Shown here: piece by piece, positions 27,389 through 34,727 of the stretch
How positions within the stretch are numbered: the stretch's first letter is position 1
Layout of the letters: every line of letters begins with the position of its first letter
NCBI GenBank assembly: GCA_018058685.1
Contig: JAGOZL010000012.1
Location: 1-34,727, forward strand
DNA length: 34,727 nt
Origin: Sulfurospirillum sp.
Lineage (GTDB): Bacteria; Campylobacterota; Campylobacteria; Campylobacterales; Sulfurospirillaceae
Direction of reading: 5' to 3'
The notes under the pieces: generated by a model
What the model was told of the DNA's origin: nothing
The model's database searches: none
What the model saw: only the letters and a program-made list of their open reading frames with translations
Translations under genes and position numbers: made by a program

Positions 27389-28617
27389 CAAAATCTTCTA
27401 TTTTTTATAGCATTACGTTTATCTTTGCTATTAGCATTGTGAGTATTTTTTTAGCACTTCTTTTTTTACTCGAATACGATAAACAACAATACACCGATAA
27501 ACTCAATGCCAAATATTCTATTATTGCACGAGCAACGTTGTTTCATTTGAACAACTTCATTACCAATGATGAACTTAAAAAACAAGTTCAGGGTTATCAA
27601 ATGAAAGAAATCAACGATAAAGCCTTGCAAGAAGAAATTGTTAAAAATGCTCAAATTATCCAAAAAATTAGCGATAAAATTGGGCTCAGTGCGATTTTGA
27701 AATTTGAAAACAACCACTATCTTTACATTGAAACAAAATACTCTTCGCTTCTTTTAAAAGATGAAGACTATCAACCCTACCGTTATGACCTTATTAAAAT
27801 TATATTTGGCGTTGTTTTCGTCATTATTATTACTGCATACATTCTTACGATTCGAAAATTGAAGCCTCTGCGAAAACTCAAACGCCAAATGGATCGTTTT
27901 GCCAAGGGAGATTTAGAGATTGATTGCAAAACGGATGGTGAGGATGAAATTGCACAAGTCTCTAATGCCTTTCATAATGCAGTCGCCCAAATCAATAAAC
28001 TCAACCAATCACGACAACTTTTTTTACGAAACATTATGCATGAGCTCAAAACGCCTATCACCAAAGGACGCATTAGCGCCGAAATGCTTGATAATGGTAA
28101 ACAAAAAGATCGCCTGATTGGAGCATTTGAAAAATTAGAGCTGCTGATTAATGAGTTTGCTTCGATTGAACAAATAACATCAGGAGAAGGCATTAAAAAT
28201 GTTAAACCGTACCGTTTGATTGATATGCTCGATGAAGCAGTAGATTTAGCGATGGTTTCACCTTCTCAAGTTGATATAACCATTGAAGATGAAATTGTTT
28301 TACATGTAGATTTTAGACTCTTTACAACCGCTATGAAAAATATGATTGACAACGGAATCAAATACTCGATAGACCAAAAGATGAGTATTGTCGCTAATAA
28401 ATCAAAAATTTCATTTATTAGTCAAGGAAATCCTTTGAAATATGACCTTTCTCATTATCTCGAGCCTTTTGTTCAAGAAAAAACATCCCATCAAAGCTTT
28501 GGTTTAGGACTTTATATTGTACATCACATTGTTAAAGCACATCATCTTGAATTTACCTATGAGCATAAAGAGAGCTATAATTATTTCAATTTTGAAAAAC
28601 TTGAAAATTTAGAGTAA
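27385..28617 (+). CDS. Sensor histidine kinase (ArsS-like)
   Basis: A 410-residue membrane kinase. Transmembrane helices lie at about 8-29 and 138-156, enclosing a periplasmic sensor of about 105 residues. A HAMP-like segment (157-205) precedes the H box MHELKTPITKGRIS with phosphoacceptor His219. The N box is MIDNGIKYS, and the G box is FGLGLYIVHHIV near the C-terminus. The ATP-binding domain is compact, as in ArsS of Helicobacter. The ligand is unknown; the single periplasmic His-containing stretch is not enough to propose pH sensing. LHVD (306-309) derives from a near palindrome. It overlaps its regulator gene by 4 bp. Confidence 0.93.
   Translation: MTKSSIFYSITFIFAISIVSIFLALLFLLEYDKQQYTDKLNAKYSIIARATLFHLNNFITNDELKKQVQGYQMKEINDKALQEEIVKNAQIIQKISDKIGLSAILKFENNHYLYIETKYSSLLLKDEDYQPYRYDLIKIIFGVVFVIIITAYILTIRKLKPLRKLKRQMDRFAKGDLEIDCKTDGEDEIAQVSNAFHNAVAQINKLNQSRQLFLRNIMHELKTPITKGRISAEMLDNGKQKDRLIGAFEKLELLINEFASIEQITSGEGIKNVKPYRLIDMLDEAVDLAMVSPSQVDITIEDEIVLHVDFRLFTTAMKNMIDNGIKYSIDQKMSIVANKSKISFISQGNPLKYDLSHYLEPFVQEKTSHQSFGLGLYIVHHIVKAHHLEFTYEHKESYNYFNFEKLENLE
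28299..28310. repeat. Palindrome copy, one mismatch
   Basis: TTTACATGTAGA in the sensor kinase gene, read as LHVD. Confidence 0.65.
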
Positions 28618-28639
28618 AATACCTCAAAAAGGAGTTGCA

Positions 28640-29041
28640 ATGTCTAGTATTACTTTTTCAAAAATTAATCTCCCTAATCTCATTGACCATCATATTGCAT
28701 TGTTGGAGCGTTTTGGGATTAAAGAAGAAGCACCTTTTTCTCTTATTTTTTTTACACTCCATGACCGTAAAGAAATTGATAATTTAGAAATCTTTCAACG
28801 CATTTTACGTAAAACAGATGCTCTCTTTAGCTATAAGAGTGATTATGTTGTCATGCTTACAGGAACGGACTGGAATGGCGCGACAGATTTACTCTCAGGT
28901 ATTCAGCAATTCTTAGACCAAGAGGCCTATGATAATATTGTCACATTTCCAGAAGATGGAGAGAGTTCAGCAACATTGATTGCAAAATTACGTGATAAGG
29001 TTGAAGAAAACTGTCATATATCTCCTGAAATACTCAAATAA
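28640..29041 (+). CDS. Unknown 133-residue protein in the two-component operon
   Basis: A soluble protein with no signal peptide, starting 22 bp after the kinase with an AAGGAG ribosome site, so it probably belongs to the same operon. The pattern FSLIFFTLHD, RKTDALFSYKSDYVVMLTGT, LLSGIQQFL resembles the beta-alpha fold of a degenerate cyclase or GGDEF-like domain, with YKSDYVV where a GGDEF turn would be. No catalytic residues remain. I do not recognise the family with certainty. A terminator follows directly. Confidence 0.75.
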   Translation: MSSITFSKINLPNLIDHHIALLERFGIKEEAPFSLIFFTLHDRKEIDNLEIFQRILRKTDALFSYKSDYVVMLTGTDWNGATDLLSGIQQFLDQEAYDNIVTFPEDGESSATLIAKLRDKVEENCHISPEILK

Positions 29042-29045
29042 ACCA

Positions 29046-29063
29046 AGAGGGGTTACCCCCTCT
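29046..29063. terminator. Bidirectional terminator between the two-component operon and the Lol permease gene
   Basis: AGAGGGG and CCCCTCT pair in a 7-bp GC-rich stem with loop TTAC, followed by a pyrimidine-rich tail (CTTTCTTCTT). Convergent genes end on both sides. Confidence 0.75.
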
Positions 29064-29071
29064 CTTTCTTC

Positions 29072-30277
29072 TTATTCATTTCGTAATGTATCAAGAACAT
29101 TTATTTGTGTTGCTTTATGTGCTGGGTAATACGATGAAAGTGTCACAATAATGCTTGTTCCTAACACGATAAGCGAAAAATCAATCCAAGAAAGATCCAA
29201 AGGTAGTCTAGCGGTTCCATAAACATCTGCAGGGAGTGAAATCAGATCAAAAGAGCCTAAAACATACAAAGCGATGAAGCCAAAAACCATGCCACATAGC
29301 ATTCCCCCACCACCAATGACAAGACCTAGATAAAAAAATGTATTTTTAATCTCTTTTTTAGAAGCTCCCAAAGAGAGCAAAAGCGCAATCTCTTTGCGTC
29401 TATTCATCACAGTCATTAATAAAGAACTGATAATATTCAAAGATGCTATTAAAATAATCAGCATCAAAACAATAAACAGTGCTCGTTTTTCAAGCGCAAG
29501 TGCGGCAAAGAAGTTGCCATTCATCTGCCACCAACCCACAATACCTAAATCATCTGGCAATACTTTGCGAATTTTTTCAATATCAACAAAGGGCTCATCC
29601 GAATAGATATGAATACCATCAAAATGCCCCTCTTGGTACTGTAATACTTGGGCTAGTCCCTCAATAGTTGTGTACATGTAACTTTTATCGTAAGCTATCA
29701 ATCCAGAAGTAAAAGAGCCTTGAAAATCAAAACGTTTCATTTTTGGTATTAAACTCATTCCACCTGGGTCATTCTTCGTAAAAATAAGCGTTGCTTTTTC
29801 ACCAGGTGAGAGCATATGCGATTTTGCAATTTCACTGCCTGTGATAATGTCATATTTCTCTAAATTCCGTTCTTTTACAGCCTCTTTAATAATGCTGTTG
29901 ATGTGACTTTCTTGCTCAAAATGAACGCCAAAAAGCATACCACCTTCTAAACGATTGCCTGTTTTTATAAGCACCTGTGTTGAGATATAAGGACTGAATT
30001 TGAGTTTTGGAAATTGCTCTTTTAAACGATTGAGTTCTATTTGCTCAATGGGGGAAAAACTACGTGAATAGATAGACAAAGGATAATTCATCGTAAAAAG
30101 TTTTTTCTCAAACTCTTTATCAAATCCATTCATAATCGCCATAGCCACCATCAAGACCATAAGCCCTATCGCAACACCTAAAAATGCCAACCATGATATA
30201 ACGGTAATAAAAGGCTGCGATTTATCAAATCGCAGATACTTTTTTACAAGATAAAAACTGACGTTTTGTGTCAACAT
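29072..30277 (-). CDS. LolC/LolE-family lipoprotein-releasing permease
   Basis: A 401-residue ABC permease of the FtsX/MacB superfamily. One N-terminal helix (about 22-48, SWLAFLGVAIGLMVLMVAMA) precedes a large periplasmic domain, then three C-terminal helices (about 265-390), with RRKEIALLLSLGASKKEI as coupling region and the ending VLDTLRNE. It extracts outer-membrane lipoproteins from the inner membrane for LolA. Only one permease type is seen, and the LolD ATPase is not in the window. It lies 3 bp after secA; lolA is just beyond secA, so the export steps are genomically clustered. Confidence 0.9.
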   Translation of the reverse strand: MLTQNVSFYLVKKYLRFDKSQPFITVISWLAFLGVAIGLMVLMVAMAIMNGFDKEFEKKLFTMNYPLSIYSRSFSPIEQIELNRLKEQFPKLKFSPYISTQVLIKTGNRLEGGMLFGVHFEQESHINSIIKEAVKERNLEKYDIITGSEIAKSHMLSPGEKATLIFTKNDPGGMSLIPKMKRFDFQGSFTSGLIAYDKSYMYTTIEGLAQVLQYQEGHFDGIHIYSDEPFVDIEKIRKVLPDDLGIVGWWQMNGNFFAALALEKRALFIVLMLIILIASLNIISSLLMTVMNRRKEIALLLSLGASKKEIKNTFFYLGLVIGGGGMLCGMVFGFIALYVLGSFDLISLPADVYGTARLPLDLSWIDFSLIVLGTSIIVTLSSYYPAHKATQINVLDTLRNE

Positions 30278-30280
30278 TGC

Positions 30281-32857
30281 TTATGCCAAAATCCCTTTTT
30301 TAGGACCACTCTTGCCACAACACTGTTTATATTTTTTACCACTTCCACAAGGACATGGCTCATTGCGTGCTGTCTTTTTATCTCTCTCTTCTTCCAAATC
30401 AAGTGTTGAAGCATGGTGTAGTGTTGCACCACTATTCGCTTCTTCCATACGTCGAATCATCTCTTGCATAGCACGTTGCTCATCTTCTTCTTTGCTATCA
30501 CGCAGTTGAACAATATGCAATGTTCTAAAACTTTCGAATTTAATCTGCTCAACAAGCTCAATAAAAAGATTATAACTCTCTTTTTTGTATTCGGTTAGAG
30601 GGTCTTTTTGATTATAACCACGCAGACCAATACCCGTTTTTAAAATATCCATTTGATACAAATGTGCACGCCAAGAATTATCTAACACTTGGAGGTATAA
30701 AATACGTTGAATCTCTTTGCGTTGAGCCTCATCGACAACAGACATTTTTGCATCAAATGTTTTTTCAAGATGACTTACTATCACTTCACGTAACTCATCA
30801 AATTCTAGTCCTTTTAGGCTTTGAGCATCAAAACTCTCAGCTAACTCATCTTGAAGAATAGAGACTAAACGCTCAATATTGTATTGAGCCTGTGCGATAC
30901 CTTCATAAATTTCAGCTTTAAAAAGAATATTGGTGACAAATTCAAAACGAATTTCTTTGATTTTTGTATCAATTTCATAGCTAGGATTGAGTAAATCATT
31001 TCTAAAATTATAGATGGTTTTACGTTGTTTATTGGCAACATCATCATATTCCAAAAGATGCTTTCGAGACTCAAAGTGCATTGCTTCGACTTTTTTCTGA
31101 GCATTTTCAACCGCTCGTGTGACCATCTTTGATTCAATGTGTTCACCTTCTTCAATGCCCAAACGCTCCATAATCGCTTTAATGCGGTCACTTCCAAAAA
31201 TACGTAAAAGATTATCTTCAAGGCTTAAATAAAAACGGCTTTTTCCATTATCACCTTGACGGCCTGCACGACCGCGAAGCTGATTGTCGATACGACGACT
31301 TTCATGGCGCTCTGTTCCTATGATGTAAAGACCTCCAAGGGCTTTAATTTCATCACTTAGCTTGATATCAACCCCTCGACCTGCCATATTGGTTGCAATG
31401 GTTACAGCACCTTTTGCACCCGCATCTTTAATGATTTGCGCTTCTTTCTCATGGTTTTTAGCATTGAGTACAGAATGTGGTACTTTCTCTTTTTTAAGCA
31501 TTGCATGTAAAAGTTCACTTTTTTCAATTGAAGCGGTTCCCACAAGAACAGGCTGACCTTTCTCGTGACATACTTTAATATCTTTAATCACCGCTTCAAA
31601 CTTCTCTCGCTCGGTTTTATAGATGAGGTCATTCATATCTTGGCGAACCATCGGGAGATTGGTTGGGATAGAAACTACTTCAAGATTATAAATCTGTGCA
31701 AACTCTGTGGCTTCTGTTTGAGCCGTTCCTGTCATACCTGCTAGCTTTTTATAAAGTCTAAAATAGTTTTGGAAAGTAATGTCTGCTAGAGTTTGTGACT
31801 CTTCTTTTATCATCACTTTTTCTTTGGCTTCTAGAGCTTGATGCAATCCTTCACTAAAACGACGACCTTCACTCAAGCGCCCTGTAAATTCGTCAACAAT
31901 AACGATTTCACCCTCACGCACCACATAATCCACATCCACTTCAAATAAATAATGCGCTTTAAGTGCTTGGTCTAGATGATGGGATAAAACAGCATTTTCA
32001 AGGCTGTAAAGATTGTCCACACCAAATAGTTTTTCTGCGTTGCTAATGCCATCTTCACTTAGAACAATGGTTCTATTTTTTTCATCGACACTGAAGTCTG
32101 AATCTTTAATAAGTGCTTTTGCAACATTATCCGCTTTTGTATAACCATCAAGCGTACGATTGGCGGGACCTGAGATGATCAAAGGTGTTCGTGCTTCATC
32201 AATTAAAATCGAGTCCACTTCATCCACAATAACAAAGTTATGAACACGTTGTACTTTTTCATCTAATGCATATCGCATATTATCGCGCAAATAATCAAAT
32301 CCAAATTCATTGTTAGTTCCATAGGTAATATCAGCTAAGTATTGTTCTTTGCGCACCGCATCATTTTCCAAACTGTTGGTCACAACACCGACACTTAAAC
32401 CTAAAAATGTATAAATACGTGCCATATCGGTCGCATCACGCTTTGCCAAGTAATCATTAACCGTTACGACATGAACACCTTCTCCACTCATTGCATTAAG
32501 CACAACGGGGAGTGTTGCTACAAGCGTTTTTCCTTCTCCCGTCTTCATCTCTGCAATATTACCATCATGTAAAACCAATCCACCAATCATCTGAACATCA
32601 AAATGACGCATTCCCGTGGTTCGCTTGCTAACTTCGCGCGTTATCGCAAAAACATCATTGAGCACGTCATCTAAGTTCTTTGTGCCCTCTTTTACCTCTT
32701 GCTTCAAGGCATTAAATGATTCTTTTAAAGCCTCATCGCTTAGTTTCTCATAGGTTTCTTCTAAGGCATTGATTTTTTTAACACGATTGGCATAATTTTT
32801 GACAATACGGTCATTTTGTGTGCCAAAAATTTTTCGAAAGATAGTGGTAAATAGCAT
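30281..32857 (-). CDS. secA: SecA, preprotein translocase ATPase
   Basis: A SecA of 858 residues when started at ATG 32857 ([12 protein letters not shown]), which has AGAGGG 7 bp upstream; the frame continues to an ATG at 32887 that adds ten residues without a ribosome site. Motifs: Walker [29 protein letters not shown], and [15 protein letters not shown]. The C-terminal zinc motif [13 protein letters not shown] is present, so it can bind SecB or ribosomes. SecA drives export through SecYEG. It is divergent from lolA. Confidence 0.98.
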   Translation of the reverse strand: MLFTTIFRKIFGTQNDRIVKNYANRVKKINALEETYEKLSDEALKESFNALKQEVKEGTKNLDDVLNDVFAITREVSKRTTGMRHFDVQMIGGLVLHDGNIAEMKTGEGKTLVATLPVVLNAMSGEGVHVVTVNDYLAKRDATDMARIYTFLGLSVGVVTNSLENDAVRKEQYLADITYGTNNEFGFDYLRDNMRYALDEKVQRVHNFVIVDEVDSILIDEARTPLIISGPANRTLDGYTKADNVAKALIKDSDFSVDEKNRTIVLSEDGISNAEKLFGVDNLYSLENAVLSHHLDQALKAHYLFEVDVDYVVREGEIVIVDEFTGRLSEGRRFSEGLHQALEAKEKVMIKEESQTLADITFQNYFRLYKKLAGMTGTAQTEATEFAQIYNLEVVSIPTNLPMVRQDMNDLIYKTEREKFEAVIKDIKVCHEKGQPVLVGTASIEKSELLHAMLKKEKVPHSVLNAKNHEKEAQIIKDAGAKGAVTIATNMAGRGVDIKLSDEIKALGGLYIIGTERHESRRIDNQLRGRAGRQGDNGKSRFYLSLEDNLLRIFGSDRIKAIMERLGIEEGEHIESKMVTRAVENAQKKVEAMHFESRKHLLEYDDVANKQRKTIYNFRNDLLNPSYEIDTKIKEIRFEFVTNILFKAEIYEGIAQAQYNIERLVSILQDELAESFDAQSLKGLEFDELREVIVSHLEKTFDAKMSVVDEAQRKEIQRILYLQVLDNSWRAHLYQMDILKTGIGLRGYNQKDPLTEYKKESYNLFIELVEQIKFESFRTLHIVQLRDSKEEDEQRAMQEMIRRMEEANSGATLHHASTLDLEEERDKKTARNEPCPCGSGKKYKQCCGKSGPKKGILA

Positions 32858-32950
32858 ATGTAAACCCTCTGTTTTAGTAAAAGACAAGATTTTATCATAC
32901 TTTTACTATCTATTTGATAAAACTACGCATCTGATTTAAGGAAATAAAAA

Positions 32951-33469
32951 ATGAAACTTTTTTTAATAGCCATCATCTGCTTTTCAAGTGTATGGGGAAA
33001 AAATTTAGAAGCGTTTAAAACCATTCAAAGTGACTTTATTCAAAATGTGACCAATGAACAACAAAAAACCATTCGCTACGAGGGAAAGTTTTATGCCACT
33101 CAGGACAAAAAAGCGCTATGGATTTATGACAAACCGGTGGCAAAAAAAATCTACTTTAATGACACAAAAGTTATCATCATCGAGCCTGAGCTAGAACAGG
33201 TCATCATCACAACGCTTGAAAACACTCCTAATATTGCATATCTCATTGCACAAGCAAAAGAAATTGCTCCTAACACGTATGCAACAACATTTATGGAGAC
33301 AACCTATACCATTTATACGACAAAGAATGCTATCGAAAAAGTAATCTATAAAGACAAGTTGGATAACAGCGTTGAAATTTTATTTTCCAATCAATCCACC
33401 AATCTTTTTTTAGATGAAGTATTATTTAATGCAGATATACCATTGGGATACGATGTGATTCGACAATAA
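32951..33469 (+). CDS. lolA: LolA-like outer-membrane lipoprotein carrier
   Basis: A 172-residue exported protein. A signal peptide covers about residues 1-16 (MKLFLIAIICFSSVWG). The mature part opens with LEAFKTIQSDFIQNVTNEQQ and continues with GKFYATQDKKALWIYDKPVAKKIYFND, the incomplete beta-barrel typical of LolA. It shuttles lipoproteins across the periplasm from the Lol permease to the outer membrane. The divergent partner of secA, as in Helicobacter and Campylobacter. The ribosome site AAGGAAA precedes the ATG. Confidence 0.9.
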   Translation: MKLFLIAIICFSSVWGKNLEAFKTIQSDFIQNVTNEQQKTIRYEGKFYATQDKKALWIYDKPVAKKIYFNDTKVIIIEPELEQVIITTLENTPNIAYLIAQAKEIAPNTYATTFMETTYTIYTTKNAIEKVIYKDKLDNSVEILFSNQSTNLFLDEVLFNADIPLGYDVIRQ

Positions 33470-33472
33470 TGA

Positions 33473-33484
33473 TTTACATGTAAA
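33473..33484. repeat. TTTACATGTAAA palindrome, exact, intergenic
   Basis: Lies in the 19-bp gap between the convergent ends of lolA and the GGDEF-EAL gene, where it could also act as a weak hairpin. Confidence 0.9.
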
Positions 33485-33488
33485 GATT

Positions 33489-34727
33489 TTAAAGTTCTTG
33501 GGGTGGAAGAGGTTTTCCAAAATAATAGCCTTGGAAGTTCTGACATCCCATTGCTTTTAACATTTCAAACTGCTCCTTCGTTTCAACCCCTTCTGCAATC
33601 ACTTCCATGTTAAATTTAGTCCCAATAGAAATAATCGCCTCAACAATGAGCGCGTCGCTTTTTTGATGTAAAAAATCGTGAATAAATGACTGGTCAATTT
33701 TGAGTTCGTTGACGCTCAACTCTTTTAAATATTGAAGGCTTGAATAGCCTGTCCCAAAATCATCGACAGAAAGAGAAATACCGAATGTTTTAAGCTCTGT
33801 AATTTTTTCCAAAGCACTTTTTGTATCACCAATTAAAAGACTCTCAGTCAACTCTAAACGAATTAAAGAGGGGTTAATATTCGCTCTTTGTATAATATTT
33901 GTAACTAAAGTAACAAAGTTTTCTTGCTCAAACTGTCGTGTACTGACATTGACAGAAATACGCCATTGTGATTTTTGATGATCTTCTTGCCATAAAGAAA
34001 CTTGTCGAACGGCTTGTTCTAAAACCCATTGTCCAAGAGGCACAATCAGCCCTATCTCTTCACACAATGGAATAAATGCTGCTGGTGAAACCATACCTCG
34101 TGTAGGGTGAATCCACCGAATCAATGCTTCTACCCCTACAATATCCGCTTGTGTATTAACTTGCACTTGATAGTAAAGCTCAAACTCTTTTCCCTCGATG
34201 GCATCACGCAATTCTTGGAGCATTAATGATTTTTCTTCCATGATTTTTTGAATATTCTCGTCAAAAAATCGAATCGTATCTTTACCTGCACTCTTTGCCA
34301 AATACATAGCACTATCCGCTCTACTCATCAACACATCGCAACTCTCATCTTCACTTAAAAGTGTTATCCCAATACTAGCACTTAAGTAAAATAAGTGCCC
34401 ATCAATCAAAAAAGGCTCTTTACTGACCTGTAAAATTTTTAATGCAATCTCTTCAGCACTTAAAGCCGCTTCATGGATGTGTAATCCCAAATTTGGAAGT
34501 AAAATAGCAAATTGATCCCCACCAAAGCGAGATACAAGCCCTTGATTTAAAATATAATGCTCTAACCTTAACGCCATCTCAATCAAAAGAGCATCTCCAC
34601 TGCTATGCCCTTTTAAATCATTAATAGATTTAAAATTATCTAAATCCAAAAAGAGCAATGCTCCTTTTGTGTGCGTGTTTTTACACGATTGCAAGGCAAT
34701 TTTGAGATGCTCACTTAACATTGTTTT
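33489..34727 (-). CDS. GGDEF-EAL protein, 5' end beyond the window
   Basis: The frame is open to the right edge; the first two codons seen (K-T before MLSEHLKIAL) continue a normal GGDEF N-terminus, so the true start is outside and any sensor domain is missing. In the GGDEF domain the signature is GGDQF (SRFGGDQFAILL), with Gln replacing Glu, so cyclase activity is doubtful and the domain may only bind GTP. The EAL domain looks complete: VEALIRW, RLELTESLL, DDFGTGYSSL, KIDQSFI and AEGVET. Net phosphodiesterase activity toward cyclic di-GMP is likely. Confidence 0.92.
   Translation of the reverse strand, partial: KTMLSEHLKIALQSCKNTHTKGALLFLDLDNFKSINDLKGHSSGDALLIEMALRLEHYILNQGLVSRFGGDQFAILLPNLGLHIHEAALSAEEIALKILQVSKEPFLIDGHLFYLSASIGITLLSEDESCDVLMSRADSAMYLAKSAGKDTIRFFDENIQKIMEEKSLMLQELRDAIEGKEFELYYQVQVNTQADIVGVEALIRWIHPTRGMVSPAAFIPLCEEIGLIVPLGQWVLEQAVRQVSLWQEDHQKSQWRISVNVSTRQFEQENFVTLVTNIIQRANINPSLIRLELTESLLIGDTKSALEKITELKTFGISLSVDDFGTGYSSLQYLKELSVNELKIDQSFIHDFLHQKSDALIVEAIISIGTKFNMEVIAEGVETKEQFEMLKAMGCQNFQGYYFGKPLPPQEL

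Noticed and set aside
29671..29682. TGTACATGTAAC in the Lol permease gene as another palindrome copy
   Set aside because: Two mismatches, one within the TTACATGTA core; read in the third frame (S-Y-M-Y), unlike all other coding copies. Kept out of the count.
32858..32887. Upstream in-frame ATG for secA
   Set aside because: Adds ten residues before the conserved [12 protein letters not shown] and lacks a ribosome site, while ATG 32857 has AGAGGG at 7 bp.

Overview
This 34.7 kb window is AT-rich chromosomal DNA from a Campylobacterota (epsilonproteobacterial) genome, most likely Sulfurospirillum or a close relative. The group call rests on hobA, which is restricted to this phylum, and on gene orders known from Helicobacter and Campylobacter: rppH-lysC-hobA-holB-folP, cbpA-hspR-kefB, rpsO-rrf2-flhA, and secA divergent from lolA. 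The genus call is inference from protein flavour. I see no prophage, IS element, CRISPR array, rRNA or tRNA. It is a core-genome window with small accessory pockets.

Layout. 1-749: 5' part of dsbD (minus), cut by the window edge. 861-1778: a class I PPK2 polyphosphate kinase. 1836-5204: the heat-shock operon hrcA-grpE-dnaK (minus), with a strong sigma70-type promoter overlapped by an HspR-type (HAIR) and an HrcA-type (CIRCE) operator. 5372-6130: a small accessory pocket with a Cro/C1-type regulator, a coupled 55-residue ORF, a 38-bp inverted-repeat structure and a 37-residue lipoprotein ORF. 6268-10621: rpsO (minus), then rrf2-flhA-DHH phosphoesterase-acidic small protein (plus). 10636-12220: cmoA (minus) and a diguanylate cyclase-like gene (plus). 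12199-21088: a tightly packed ten-gene minus-strand run (rppH, lysC, hobA, holB, folP, zinc-ribbon membrane protein, TauE-like permease, ligA, tlyA, ribF). 21149-22204: hemW. 22194-25076: cbpA-hspR-kefB-type antiporter (minus). 25232-29041: degQ, then an OmpR-type response regulator, its sensor kinase and an unknown protein. 29072-32857: secA and a LolC/E-type permease (minus). 32951-33469: lolA. 33489-34727: a GGDEF-EAL protein running off the right edge.

Themes. The window holds both heat-shock repressors, HrcA and HspR, each with recognisable operators, so the chaperones DnaK, GrpE and CbpA look jointly controlled. Envelope quality control is also concentrated here: DsbD, DegQ with an adjacent two-component system, SecA, the LolC/E-type permease and LolA.

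The most unusual signal is not a gene. It is a 12-bp perfect palindrome, TTTACATGTAAA, present in 8 exact and 9 near-exact copies in coding and intergenic DNA. Base composition predicts about 0.01 exact copies. Inside genes it is read in only two frames, leaving the peptide stamps LHV(K) or TCK in unrelated proteins. Two tandem pairs are spaced exactly 20 bp. It behaves like a genus-specific highly iterated palindrome whose function is unknown from this sequence.
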